The translations under genes were made by a program, and so were the position numbers. Source: Nesterenkonia sp. E16_10 (GTDB taxonomy: Bacteria; Actinomycetota; Actinomycetes; Actinomycetales; Micrococcaceae). From it: a stretch of DNA of 64,000 bases. Where the stretch lies: positions 1 through 64,000 of the forward strand of contig NZ_JADPSA010000005.1 of assembly GCF_017347085.1 (NCBI RefSeq). The letters run 5' to 3'. The notes beneath the pieces are model-generated. The model was given only the letters and a program-made list of their open reading frames with translations. It was not told the origin of the DNA and did no database searches. This document shows, piece after piece, positions 38,230 through 47,401 of the stretch (position 1 is the stretch's first letter; each line of letters opens with the position of its first letter).

Positions 38230-39684
38230 TTGAGTAGTTCTGTTTCGTCCCACGGGGCTCGAGGCGCCGGCATCACAGTCCTCGGCCAGCTGGTATCCAT
38301 GGGGCTGCAACTAGTCGGCGCCATAGTACTGGCGCGTCTCTTGAATCCAGACGCATACGGCCTCATCGCGATGGTGACAGTGCTTATGGGCCTTGGAGCC
38401 TTGATCAGAGACTTTGGAATGGGAACTGCCTCACTTCAAGAGAGGGACCTGTCCAACAGCCAGGCGTCGAACCTCTTTTGGGTCAGTGCAGCACTATCGG
38501 TGGGCAGCGCCCTTCTACTGGGTCTAGCTGCACCTATTGTTGCTGCCATGTTCGGAGACGACCGCCTCACGGGACTAGTCCCAGTGATGGCAGTGGTCCT
38601 GCTACTGACCGGTCTGCAAACTCAGCACCAGATGCGCCTTGCTCGCCAGATGCGATTCACCGCAATGGTAGTGGCATCCGTCACGTCTATACTTGTTGGG
38701 ATTCTGGTCGGAATCGCTGGCGCACTCTTGGGATTGGGCTACTGGGCTCTCGCCATGCAGCAAGGTGCAACAGCTCTATGGATGGTTGTAGCACTTCTCG
38801 TTCTAACGCGATGGATACCATCTCTCCCTGTACGCGGTGCCGGCTCCAGGAAGCACGTTCACGCAGGAGCGGAGTACGGTCTTGCGAACATGCTTGGGTA
38901 CGCCGCTGACAACGCAGATACATTGATGATCGGTATTCGGTTTGACGCAATTGCACTGGGAAACTACAATCGCGCATTTCAACTTTTCATGCAACCGATT
39001 ACAGGGGTCTTTGGCCCTCTAATCCGTGTCGTTGTCCCCACTGTCAACCGCGCCACGGCCAGCGGGGGAGACCCCCACCGGATGTTGTTACGAGTGCAGT
39101 CCTCACTAGTGGGACTGGCCACATGGGCACTACTGGTGACCGCGGCCGTTGCGGACTGGCTGATTCCACTTCTGCTAGGGGACCAATGGAACGCATTGGT
39201 CCCGCTTCTCCAAATACTTGCCTTAGGCGGCGTGTTCAAGGCCCTGAGTCAGATCAACTACTGGGCTTATGTTATATCCAAGCAATCTCGTCAACTCTTC
39301 TATAGCAACCTAGTGACCAAGCCAATTCAGATCTCACTGGTGGTTATAGCAGCATTTTTTGGCGTCGAATGGGTAGCTTGGGCGTACGTTGCCGGTCGAG
39401 CGATCAGTTGGCCGATTAACCTCGTTTGGCTCGCGCGGACCGCGGGACAGCCTCCGACGGCCGCATTAATCAACGGCTTGCGAATACTGGTGGCAGCGGT
39501 GGTTGCATATGCCGTCACGCGGATCCTCTTGGGCTTGATGCCAGCCATGACCGACTTCTCGATGACACTCTCCGGTGTGCTCATGGCAAGCGTGTTGTTC
39601 TTCGCGGCATTCCTTGCGTCACCGGGGGGAGCAAAAGAGACTAAGCGTATTCTGACCCTCGCGAACGCGTTTCGATCCACGTGA
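38230..39684 (+). CDS. Polysaccharide repeat-unit flippase (Wzx/MOP superfamily)
   Basis: This 484-residue membrane protein has 12-14 hydrophobic helices and the MOP-type N-terminus ending LARLLNPDAYGLIAMV, as in TuaB/WzxC flippases. It should move undecaprenyl-diphosphate-linked repeat units to the outer face. The start is TTG 38230, with AGGGA about 8 bases upstream, 15 bases after the SDR stop. It is the last gene of the + arm and is convergent with the rest of the island. Confidence 0.9.
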   Translation: MSSSVSSHGARGAGITVLGQLVSMGLQLVGAIVLARLLNPDAYGLIAMVTVLMGLGALIRDFGMGTASLQERDLSNSQASNLFWVSAALSVGSALLLGLAAPIVAAMFGDDRLTGLVPVMAVVLLLTGLQTQHQMRLARQMRFTAMVVASVTSILVGILVGIAGALLGLGYWALAMQQGATALWMVVALLVLTRWIPSLPVRGAGSRKHVHAGAEYGLANMLGYAADNADTLMIGIRFDAIALGNYNRAFQLFMQPITGVFGPLIRVVVPTVNRATASGGDPHRMLLRVQSSLVGLATWALLVTAAVADWLIPLLLGDQWNALVPLLQILALGGVFKALSQINYWAYVISKQSRQLFYSNLVTKPIQISLVVIAAFFGVEWVAWAYVAGRAISWPINLVWLARTAGQPPTAALINGLRILVAAVVAYAVTRILLGLMPAMTDFSMTLSGVLMASVLFFAAFLASPGGAKETKRILTLANAFRST

Positions 39685-40210
39685 GTTGGGCTGCTCTAGG
39701 AAATCGGTACGCGTAGGAGCACCGGACCATGTCCCACTATCCGGCCGCTCTACTTCTGGAGCTTGGGCGACCGTTTCGCGTTCTCGGCGACCCCGAGTTC
39801 GCGGGCAATGGCCGCGACGTCTGGGCCTTGGGCCTGGAGCTTCTCGGCGTTCCGAAGCCTCCGATGATCCATGCCGAGGCATGGCCCCGTCTCGTGCTCG
39901 CCCCGGTCACCCTAGTTATCCCTCCCAGAGTCCCGGGCGCGAGTACGACCCTCATACCGGATCGCTCAAAATCAGGGGGTCACTCCACTTCCGCGTCGCT
40001 TTCTTAGGCAAACTCTAGGAGAGCTGAAGGGACCGTCAGTACCATGACGCAAGCAGGCAATTTCACCACCTACAATAGACGGGTGTTCTCTAAGCCTGTA
40101 GAGATCGCCCAGAGACTGCCATATAGAATTTCAAAGAATGTCGCAGCGCGCTTCGAGTGCATGCTTTACGCAATCTTGAAGTGAATAAGTGTAAATACTG
40201 ACGCACATAA
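39685..40210. other. Convergent gap between the two island arms
   Basis: No intact gene is present. The left half carries a decayed IS3-type fragment with higher G+C; the right half (40020-40210) is A+T-richer and shows neither coding signal nor a convincing terminator. Confidence 0.5.
39750..39881 (-). pseudogene. Remnant of an IS3-family transposase orfA
   Basis: One minus-strand frame reads RRLRNAEKLQAQG and then DVAAIARELGVAEN, ending in TAG at 39750-39752. This resembles the helix-turn-helix of IS3-family OrfA proteins (a basic first helix, AEKL, then VA-x-AREL-x-V-x-E). It is truncated at both ends, has no start codon and has lost the following HRW-type stretch. I see no terminal inverted repeats or target duplication. 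Confidence 0.5.
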
Positions 40211-41227
40211 CTACACTGACTTCTTTATTTGATTTCGTACAGCAATGAGCAACGATCGCGTAGCCGGGTAAGCCCGACCAAAGGCCTTCACCAATAGAGC
40301 ACGCATCCCGGTCTTTGGTGAAATGATCGAAGCCCGAGCTATCTTGACTAGCGTGACTTCAGCTTTGAACTCTCGAATCACATCACTCGCAATTTCCGGT
40401 CCCCCGAGCCGCAGCGCCGTGCCGACTCTTCCCAGTTGGTAGAAGGCAACGCGATAGTGGTCCAAGGAACATCGAGAACGCTTCTCACTAGGGAGCGACT
40501 CCACAGCTGCCTCTACATGCAAAAGTGCTACCTCCAAGTGGTCGAGTCCTCCCCCGCTACTGCTACTCACAGAGCCTGGACGTTTAACATGGTGGTACAA
40601 ACGATCCGGGAGCAGGACTACAGTTCGACATCGGGGCAATACGCTTGCGACGGCCGAGAGATCCTCCTGCATACGAATATCAGGAAATGGATCAACTCCA
40701 AGCACATCTCGCCGAAACAGCTTGTTCCACAGATAGCCCCGGATGACACCACGGAGCAACAGGTCTACGGCGTCGAACCCAGTCACGACAAGCTTTCTAC
40801 TCGAACCATCCGTCAATCCAACATCTCGGCCTGAAGGCAGTCGCCAGGTCCCCGCCACCATGGACATATCAGCCCGGCCATCACGGGCTGCATCCACAAG
40901 CACAGACACTATCTCTCGTGACCACTGGTCATCCCAGTCTGCGAACCAAACAAACTCTCCGCTAGCATGTGTAAGCCCGATGTTTCTTGCAACAGCAGGC
41001 CCAGCGTTGCGCTGAAGATCGAGGACTTTCCACGAGTCCCTAGCGTCAACGAATGCAGTCACGTACTTTAAGGTGTCGTCGGTCGAGGCATCATTAATGA
41101 TGACCACCTCAGTCGCAGGGTACGTCAAGCTATCGATCGCCTGAAGGGCAACAGTAACTGCAGAACCAGCGTTGTAAACTGGCAGAACAATCGTCACCAG
41201 GGGTCTTCGCGATAGATTCCCGGTCAT
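40211..41227 (-). CDS. Family 2 glycosyltransferase
   Basis: This 338-residue GT-A enzyme begins with VTIVLPVYNAGSAV (near 10) and VIINDASTDDT, followed by the metal-binding DWDDQW near 108 and a later IRMQEDLS. It likely adds a sugar to the lipid-linked repeat unit at the inner membrane face. I chose ATG 41227 because GGAGG lies 10 bases upstream. No membrane helix is evident, but the C-terminus is basic. It is the last gene of the - arm. Confidence 0.9.
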   Translation of the reverse strand: MTGNLSRRPLVTIVLPVYNAGSAVTVALQAIDSLTYPATEVVIINDASTDDTLKYVTAFVDARDSWKVLDLQRNAGPAVARNIGLTHASGEFVWFADWDDQWSREIVSVLVDAARDGRADMSMVAGTWRLPSGRDVGLTDGSSRKLVVTGFDAVDLLLRGVIRGYLWNKLFRRDVLGVDPFPDIRMQEDLSAVASVLPRCRTVVLLPDRLYHHVKRPGSVSSSSGGGLDHLEVALLHVEAAVESLPSEKRSRCSLDHYRVAFYQLGRVGTALRLGGPEIASDVIREFKAEVTLVKIARASIISPKTGMRALLVKAFGRAYPATRSLLIAVRNQIKKSV

Positions 41228-41427
41228 ATCTTGCCTCCGCAACACTTTCCCCACCCGAATGCGCGATTGCAGCCTGAGCAAGGGCTTGCGATAGGAACGC
41301 TTACCCCGCCATCTCCATTGCACACCCGGAAGCAATCGATCTCGCTGAACAACGCGAAGAGTGCACTGCGCCGGAGTCTGGTACCCAGCGGGATGAGTGG
41401 TTCTGATGTCAGATTATTCACTAGCAA
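41224..41427 (-). CDS. Possible small Cys-rich ORF between two island genes
   Basis: A 67-codon frame starts at ATG 41427 inside the end of the upstream gene and stops at TGA 41224, overlapping the glycosyltransferase ATG as ATGA. It encodes a C-terminal cluster CSGCNRAFGWGKCC. No ribosome binding site or homologue is evident. The 186-base gap it fills is unusually long for this arm, but the frame may be accidental. Confidence 0.2.
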   Translation of the reverse strand: MLVNNLTSEPLIPLGTRLRRSALFALFSEIDCFRVCNGDGGVSVPIASPCSGCNRAFGWGKCCGGKI

Positions 41428-42544
41428 GAGCGCCTCGGAGAAAATCCATCCCCTGTCCCTGCAGACTTGCCAATGTCTGGTTTACACTTTCCCAGTCAAT
41501 ACTTGAGTTTAGGATCACATCCGCCCGACGCCGGTTCTGACTAGAGTCCAGGGTAGAAACTAAGAGTCTTGAATCGAGATCGAACGTCGATAACAGGGAT
41601 TCGAAACGTGACATTCCTCTTGCAGCGTTCCCAATTGCTAGAAATGGTTTATTGAATATCAAGGCAAAAACACAACCGTGGAATGAATCCGTCACTACGA
41701 TTGTAGAGTGGCGCAGCTCCCTGAGCCACTCGTCGACTCCGGCCCGGACATGTGACGAACCGGGTGCACCCTCTCTCTGATCCACTCGACGCGTAGACAT
41801 TTCAAACGATCGCCCTACATGGTCGACTAGGTCCCGCTTGTATTCATCAGCATCCAACAAATAGGAACTTACGTAGAACTTTTCTCGTTCGATCCCTTCC
41901 GGTGAACCCACCGTATCGGCGATCGCCTCGTACTGCACCCGGTCAAGCAAAATCGTCGGATCGGGCATCTGGACTGCTTCTACTCCCCACATAGACTGCG
42001 CGAGTTCGACACCAGCCGCCTCCCGAACAGATACTCTGTCGAAACGCTGGGCATTGTCCGCAACTGCAATTAGGCCAGGCTCAGGTCGATCAGTTCCAAA
42101 GGATGCAGCGTAGGCCAGCCGTTTAACGTCGCTTTTAGCGGGCAGAAAATCCAACATATACGACCCAACATCCCCATAATCGGGCCGCCAGACTTGATCG
42201 CTCCCAACAATAATAGCGGAATACTCAGCCATCACTGATTTACGCAATCGACCTCCAAAACCAAACAGTTCCACCGTGGTCATTTTCCGCTCTATAAATT
42301 GCAGAGTTGCTGCGTTCTTGCGCGCCATTTTCGGCCAAAAACCAACGGGTCTACCCAGAATCACGGAAGCTGTGCGCGTTATAAGTCTCTTCGAGGATTC
42401 GCGAGTCCCAAGTCTAGTGGATATATCGGTGTCAACCGAGTGACCCAGGTTCCTAACTGCCGACTGAAGGGCGAACGCTTGGAGGACTCCACCATAGTTC
42501 CCTCGAGCCAATGGCAGTGTTCGAATTAGGACCTTGGACTTCAC
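41414..42544 (-). CDS. Polysaccharide pyruvyl transferase family protein (first)
   Basis: This 376-residue protein has the family's N-terminal GNYGGVLQAFALQ, a central IIVGSDQVWRPDY and the C-terminal VTDSFHGCVFALIFNKPF with the conserved SxHG-like motif. Members transfer pyruvate from phosphoenolpyruvate to a sugar as a ketal, giving an acidic polymer. GTG 42544 has GAGGAG upstream. The second member of the family is only about 3 kb away in the same arm, so two ketals, or two different acceptors, are possible. Confidence 0.85.
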   Translation of the reverse strand: MKSKVLIRTLPLARGNYGGVLQAFALQSAVRNLGHSVDTDISTRLGTRESSKRLITRTASVILGRPVGFWPKMARKNAATLQFIERKMTTVELFGFGGRLRKSVMAEYSAIIVGSDQVWRPDYGDVGSYMLDFLPAKSDVKRLAYAASFGTDRPEPGLIAVADNAQRFDRVSVREAAGVELAQSMWGVEAVQMPDPTILLDRVQYEAIADTVGSPEGIEREKFYVSSYLLDADEYKRDLVDHVGRSFEMSTRRVDQREGAPGSSHVRAGVDEWLRELRHSTIVVTDSFHGCVFALIFNKPFLAIGNAARGMSRFESLLSTFDLDSRLLVSTLDSSQNRRRADVILNSSIDWESVNQTLASLQGQGMDFLRGALASE

Positions 42545-42643
42545 GTGGCGTTCTCCTCTGCTCGGTTGATGGTCGCTATCCGGGTCAGCTACACACATAG
42601 TTTCTAGTGAAGGTGAACCGTTGCATCGTGACCAATGATCAAG

Positions 42644-44110
42644 TTAATCGGCTCGATTGGCAACTTCTGTCTTCTCGGAAGAAGCTCCTGCTCTTGCAAG
42701 AGTTTCCTTGTCCTTATGATCGGTCCATCCCGCCACCACGCCGACCATTACAAAGGCAAAAGGAAAACCGGGCGCCGAGGAGTAAACAGGCGAGGCGACC
42801 GATTCAATCAAAAAGACGAATATCCAGGCAATTCCTACTGTTGCGACCCATTTTATAACGGGTTCCTTGGCGTCTCTCCTAGCCCTTCTGAGTGCAATAC
42901 CGCATGCAATAATCCCCAAAATGAAGAAAAGTAATCCAGGCCATCCAGTCTCCCCGAGAATCGCTGGCCATTGATTATCGTTCAGGTAATTGTTGTTTGT
43001 CGGCGACATTCCATCGCGATGATGGAATCCGCGGGACAAGTACTCCGAGCTGTACTGGTCGGCCGCTATGAAACTACCGTACTGACCGAAACCTGCACCA
43101 AATGGCGCGTATGTTCGTGCGACGTCTACAGCACCGAGAATCAAGGTCAACCTAGCTGACTCGTTCAGGAAATAGAGCTGGAAGTCGGACAGGATAAAGG
43201 CAAACACGGGGCCCCCGAGAACGAGCAGCAGCAAAGGAAGAACCGCCGCACCTGCGACGACAGCTCCCGCAGTTGGGTGCTGGAATCTCAATATGGCGAT
43301 CGTTCCGATCAGTGCCACAAGCGTTTTCACTCGAAAGCTGAGCGCCGCGGCTAAACTCGCCAGCACAAAGATCCACAGTGATGCCTTCGATTTGCCCATT
43401 ACCAGTCTCCAGACAAGTGCTCCGATCGCTAGTATCGCGGCAATACGGCTGAAGGCAGCAGGGTGAACGAACGGCCCCATCAGTGACGGAAGCCCAAACT
43501 GGTAGTCAACCTGCTGATACCCCAGAATCAGCGACGACCACTCTCTGGGAACGACGAGATTCACAGCCGCAGCGAGCAGGATGATTACTCCGCCGGCAAC
43601 CCCCCAACGCACGCCCTTTCGAACTATCTCGGCTGTCCAGTCGAGTTGCGCAGCGGCGAAAGCGAAAATGATCGCCTTGACCGCCAAGAACGCGCCCTGA
43701 GTCACGGTGCTTAGTGAAACATCGTTGAGCAAACCTGAGATGACGCCCATCACAGCGAACGCCATGAACCAACCCAGGCCTGGGAGCCATCTCGGGGCTA
43801 GACCTCTCGCTACCCGGGCAATTGTGAACGAGATTGCACACAAGGCAACTGCGGCTTCATCCGCCAGACCCACAATAGCGGAAGGCGACATGGCCGCGAG
43901 AGTCGCAGATAAGACAATAACCGTGAAAGCAAGCGCAAATGTAAGAAACGGACGGACGAAACTGAGAGCTACACAGCCGAGTCCAACTAGCAGCAGGAGA
44001 CCTAACTCGGGGGCCGCGAGCACTGCGATAGTGACAACGATTGCCGCGGCGACTGCCGCGACAGTCCAGAGACTTATGCCGGACATCTGTGTATAATTCC
44101 AAGCCCTCAT
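42644..44110 (-). CDS. O-antigen polymerase/ligase-like membrane protein (Wzy candidate)
   Basis: This 488-residue protein has 11-12 hydrophobic helices and a large soluble loop between about residues 320 and 400 (from FLNESARLTLILGA to the NNNYLNDNQW region) before the last helices, the layout of the Wzy_C/O-antigen ligase family. It probably polymerises repeat units on the outer face. AAAGGAG lies 11 bases before ATG 44110. Function is assigned by topology and context rather than by strong sequence motifs. Confidence 0.82.
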   Translation of the reverse strand: MRAWNYTQMSGISLWTVAAVAAAIVVTIAVLAAPELGLLLLVGLGCVALSFVRPFLTFALAFTVIVLSATLAAMSPSAIVGLADEAAVALCAISFTIARVARGLAPRWLPGLGWFMAFAVMGVISGLLNDVSLSTVTQGAFLAVKAIIFAFAAAQLDWTAEIVRKGVRWGVAGGVIILLAAAVNLVVPREWSSLILGYQQVDYQFGLPSLMGPFVHPAAFSRIAAILAIGALVWRLVMGKSKASLWIFVLASLAAALSFRVKTLVALIGTIAILRFQHPTAGAVVAGAAVLPLLLLVLGGPVFAFILSDFQLYFLNESARLTLILGAVDVARTYAPFGAGFGQYGSFIAADQYSSEYLSRGFHHRDGMSPTNNNYLNDNQWPAILGETGWPGLLFFILGIIACGIALRRARRDAKEPVIKWVATVGIAWIFVFLIESVASPVYSSAPGFPFAFVMVGVVAGWTDHKDKETLARAGASSEKTEVANRAD

Positions 44111-44200
44111 GTGTTGGGTTCACTCCTTTTAGTTACGGCAGGGAGTGCAGGCACCCTCAAGATGCCAGATTGACCGCTAGTCCTTTGGCAAACGAAAATT

Positions 44201-45235
44201 CTAGCCATTATCCTTCAATACCGCGTTCCAGAACTTACTTAAGCGTGGAATTACAGCAGCTGCAGAGTATTGCTGTGTGTGTCTCATGAAAGACTTTTCT
44301 TGTTTTAGGGTTAAATCTATTGCATTTTGTGTCATGCTCTTGATGCCGTTCGCCAATTGCTCAGCATTCCCCGGATCCACGAGCAGTCCGACATCTGCAT
44401 CAACTACAGAGGGAATGCCGCCAACGTTTGTACTAAGCAAAGCGTTACCGTGTGCCATGGCCTCAAGAAGGAACATAGGCATCGCTTCATCACGCGAAGG
44501 AAGGACCGCGATGCGGGAACGCGCAAGAATCCTCATAAGCTCGCCATGATCCAATGGGCCCAGGTACTCTATGTTTTCAGAATCGAGTTGTGTTGAGTCG
44601 ATACTCCCATCAAGGGGACCCGCTACGAGGAGCTTCCAACCCGGCGCATTCGCTCCCCCTTTCCACGCAGTGAGGAGGACGTCAATCCCTTTCCGTTCGC
44701 CTACCGCACCGGCGAATACCATCAGATTTTCCTTCTCGGTGAACTCTCCAGTAGAGACGGCATTGGGTATCACCACTACGCGGGCCGTTGGAGCGAGGGA
44801 TCTCGCCGCCTCCGCACTAGCCTCAGAGAGTGCGTGTATCCCCGTCGCCGCCCGGAGCACAGTTCTAACCAGCCACGGTCTTCGATTCGCGTACGCAACG
44901 AAACCGCTGCCGTGCAACTGCGCAACTGTGGCACGTCTTCTGAGCTTGCCCAGGACGAGCAGGAAACCCTCTCTCAAGAAAGACCCACCTTGAGACAAAT
45001 GCACTACTAGCACGGACTCTTTGGCTCGGCCCTGGCACACGACTTGTCCGACGGCACGCATGTAAGTCGCAGCCTTTGCAAGCGTTGTCGTCCTTCCCCT
45101 GGACTCAATCAAACTGATATCGAAACTTGGGAAGTCCCAGGTGAAGTACGCGTTTACGACCTGCGTCATGCCTCCAGCAATCTCGCCCCGTCGCCCAACA
45201 TGGTAAGCAGTGAATTTTCGGCCCGGCATGCTCAT
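44201..45235 (-). CDS. Family 4 glycosyltransferase
   Basis: This 344-residue GT-B enzyme shows VIPNAVSTGEF, then VFAGAVGERKGIDVLL and the donor-binding EX7E-like region PSRDEAMPMFLLEAMAHG, followed by STNVGGIPSVV. It should transfer a hexose or similar sugar onto the growing lipid-linked unit. The ATG overlaps the stop of the upstream pyruvyl-transferase-family gene by four bases. Confidence 0.9.
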   Translation of the reverse strand: MSMPGRKFTAYHVGRRGEIAGGMTQVVNAYFTWDFPSFDISLIESRGRTTTLAKAATYMRAVGQVVCQGRAKESVLVVHLSQGGSFLREGFLLVLGKLRRRATVAQLHGSGFVAYANRRPWLVRTVLRAATGIHALSEASAEAARSLAPTARVVVIPNAVSTGEFTEKENLMVFAGAVGERKGIDVLLTAWKGGANAPGWKLLVAGPLDGSIDSTQLDSENIEYLGPLDHGELMRILARSRIAVLPSRDEAMPMFLLEAMAHGNALLSTNVGGIPSVVDADVGLLVDPGNAEQLANGIKSMTQNAIDLTLKQEKSFMRHTQQYSAAAVIPRLSKFWNAVLKDNG

Positions 45236-46296
45236 CGGTTCTCAAACTCCGCAGCAACAAGCGCGAATATTTGCTCTGTCGCCGATCTCGCCACGCTCAG
45301 TTGGTGGAACATAGTGTCACGCTGGCTCCACAGACTTCGAAACCAGGATTCGACGTCATCAGGTGTAGCACCGTTGCCTAATACGAATGAGACATTCCGG
45401 ATTCCCACAGCTTCGAAGTGTCGTCGGACCTTGTCAGAGTCTTCGGTTAGCAGGGCAGCCGGTACGGCACCCTCAGTGAATGCGGCTATCAGCACATGCA
45501 GTCGATCGCTCACCGCCACACGCGCTTGCCTATACAGGTGCCTGAGTAGCTCTTCCTGATCGGCATGGTCTTCGCCGTCCCATGTGATTGCTTCACCGCC
45601 GAGCCGCTCCGCTAGTTCAGCTGTCTTTGCGTTGTCCCGCAAGACTTGCGACACAGCCACTATGCGAAGCCCCTCGGTCTCAGCGAGATTGCGGACGGTT
45701 TCTAGCCAAAGTGAGGGTGTAGGGCCTCGATCAGATCGCATTGAGACGACCAGAATGTCACGCGCTCCATCACAAGAGGCCAGCTCCGCAAGGTCGGACC
45801 CTTCAGAGAATGCAAGGTCTGGCATGACCTCGCCCCCTAGATACGCCGCTGTACGACCGTCCCGCCACCGCACGATGCTCGATGCTCGGATTGAGGGACC
45901 TATGAGCGCTCGGGGAAACCGCGCGAAATTCCGGCTGCCCGACCCAATCCTGATCACGGGATTCCCTCGGGAGCGAGCAGCAAGGACTAGAGGGAGAACA
46001 GACACGTGCTCCTTCATCCCCTTAATCGTGAGTTGAATCTCTCCCGGCTTAAAGACGTACGTACCTGAGCCGTCGAAAGCTCCCTTCAGTGCACGCTTGT
46101 ACCACGACAAGAACGATCGATAGATCGAGTCGGTCGACCTGAGCCCAAGCGCTCGTTCGTACGCCGGAGAACTGTCCCCGACGTATACGTGCATGGGACC
46201 GTGGTGCCGCATTCGATCAAGGAGTTGTCGCCGGAGAATCACATCGCCGATGTTCTCGTGCTGGCCAACGCCAGGAATAAAGATGTCAAGCGGCAT
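45232..46296 (-). CDS. Polysaccharide pyruvyl transferase family protein (second)
   Basis: This 354-residue protein carries HENIGDVILRRQL (13-25), typical of the family N-terminus, a middle ILVVSMRSDRG and the C-terminal VSDRLHVLIAAFTEG, in which SDRLH replaces the SxHG form of the other member. It is divergent from the first copy, so it is not a recent duplicate and may act on another sugar. It is coupled to the family 4 glycosyltransferase by a four-base overlap, suggesting that they act on the same residue. Confidence 0.8.
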   Translation of the reverse strand: MPLDIFIPGVGQHENIGDVILRRQLLDRMRHHGPMHVYVGDSSPAYERALGLRSTDSIYRSFLSWYKRALKGAFDGSGTYVFKPGEIQLTIKGMKEHVSVLPLVLAARSRGNPVIRIGSGSRNFARFPRALIGPSIRASSIVRWRDGRTAAYLGGEVMPDLAFSEGSDLAELASCDGARDILVVSMRSDRGPTPSLWLETVRNLAETEGLRIVAVSQVLRDNAKTAELAERLGGEAITWDGEDHADQEELLRHLYRQARVAVSDRLHVLIAAFTEGAVPAALLTEDSDKVRRHFEAVGIRNVSFVLGNGATPDDVESWFRSLWSQRDTMFHQLSVARSATEQIFALVAAEFENR

Positions 46297-46308
46297 ACAA
46301 CTGTCCTT

Positions 46309-47262
46309 TCAAGATGGCCGGGAGGTGTGTACTTCGTCGCGTCGGGCGATCAACTCGGCTCGTGTGATGTCTGGAACCTCGAGGACTGTCAGGAGCCCCC
46401 TACGTGCGAACTCATGGGCGATTTGCCGTTGATGGTCATCTACATGTTCGTCACGTGCCGCTCTCCGGGGAACGGCTATGACGTCAGCTCCCGATTCGAT
46501 CAGGGTCATCAGCGTTCCAACGCCTGCGTGCGAGATTACGACATCAGCGAAATCAACTTCTCGCTGGAATGCTCTCCCATCGAGCTGATCGTGGATGGTT
46601 CCTCGTGAAGGCCTTGTCTTTGTGGCACCGAGCTGCCAAACAATTTCAACGTCAGTAGGCAAGCTACGGTCGAGTGCTTCAACGAGCGCCCCGAGCTGGT
46701 AGGGCTTGATGGTACCAAGGGTGACAAAGAACCGCCTCGCGCATGACGGGCTGTGGCTGCTTTTCCTCGGGGTGAACGTGTCCAGCACTGAGAAGTCATG
46801 ACTCCATCCCTTACGGCTCGACCCCCAGTTATGTTGTGCAAAGCGTTGTACTCCGGGCACTCTTTCGAGAAGGCGACCCGACATGGACGGACCCTCTACG
46901 CGTGAGACCGATTCGATGTACACGGGACGTCTCCCGGCCAGCGCCAACCACGGATGGCTAGCAAGCGCAATACCCGCCCCGGTGCTCACGATGAGGTCAA
47001 AGGCCTCCTCTCGAAGGGTTCGACGAATCTCCCGAGACGCATTCCAAATTTGTCTCCATCCGCGCGGAGGTATGTACTCAACGTATTTAACGCGTTTACC
47101 TGAAAGCAAGGACCTCGATTGAGGAGAATCGAAAGTCACCCATCGAGAATCATGCGATGGGTTCGCGTGTTCTGCCATGCGATGAAGTTGTGCAAGATGT
47201 CCACCAGTCGAGGCTATAAATAGAACCTTTTTGTCGCATAGAAGATCGTCAAGCACTGCCAT
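46309..47262 (-). CDS. Alg14-Alg13 fusion glycosyltransferase
   Basis: This 317-residue GT-B protein joins an Alg14-like N-terminal half (FIASTGGHLAQL, 15-26; later VSTGAGIALASHPWLALAG and YIESVSRV) to an Alg13-like C-terminal half (FVTLGTIKPYQLGALVEAL near 185; VVISHAGVGTLMTLIESG; PRRAARDEHVDDHQ). In many bacteria the two halves are separate proteins (EpsE/EpsF or Cps14F/Cps14G types) that together add the second sugar. Lacking the usual N-terminal membrane helix of Alg14, it may bind the membrane differently. GAGGAAG lies upstream of ATG 47262. Confidence 0.88.
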   Translation of the reverse strand: MAVLDDLLCDKKVLFIASTGGHLAQLHRMAEHANPSHDSRWVTFDSPQSRSLLSGKRVKYVEYIPPRGWRQIWNASREIRRTLREEAFDLIVSTGAGIALASHPWLALAGRRPVYIESVSRVEGPSMSGRLLERVPGVQRFAQHNWGSSRKGWSHDFSVLDTFTPRKSSHSPSCARRFFVTLGTIKPYQLGALVEALDRSLPTDVEIVWQLGATKTRPSRGTIHDQLDGRAFQREVDFADVVISHAGVGTLMTLIESGADVIAVPRRAARDEHVDDHQRQIAHEFARRGLLTVLEVPDITRAELIARRDEVHTSRPS

Positions 47263-47401
47263 TATACTTCTTCCTCTTTCGGTGAAAAGATAAAACTATT
47301 TATGAATCCATTGCTTATCCGAGCATCCAATCCTATGAACTGCATTTGTTCGATCAAATATTGGTCGCTGGGGGCTGAATATTTTTGAGTGTTAGCGATT
47401 T

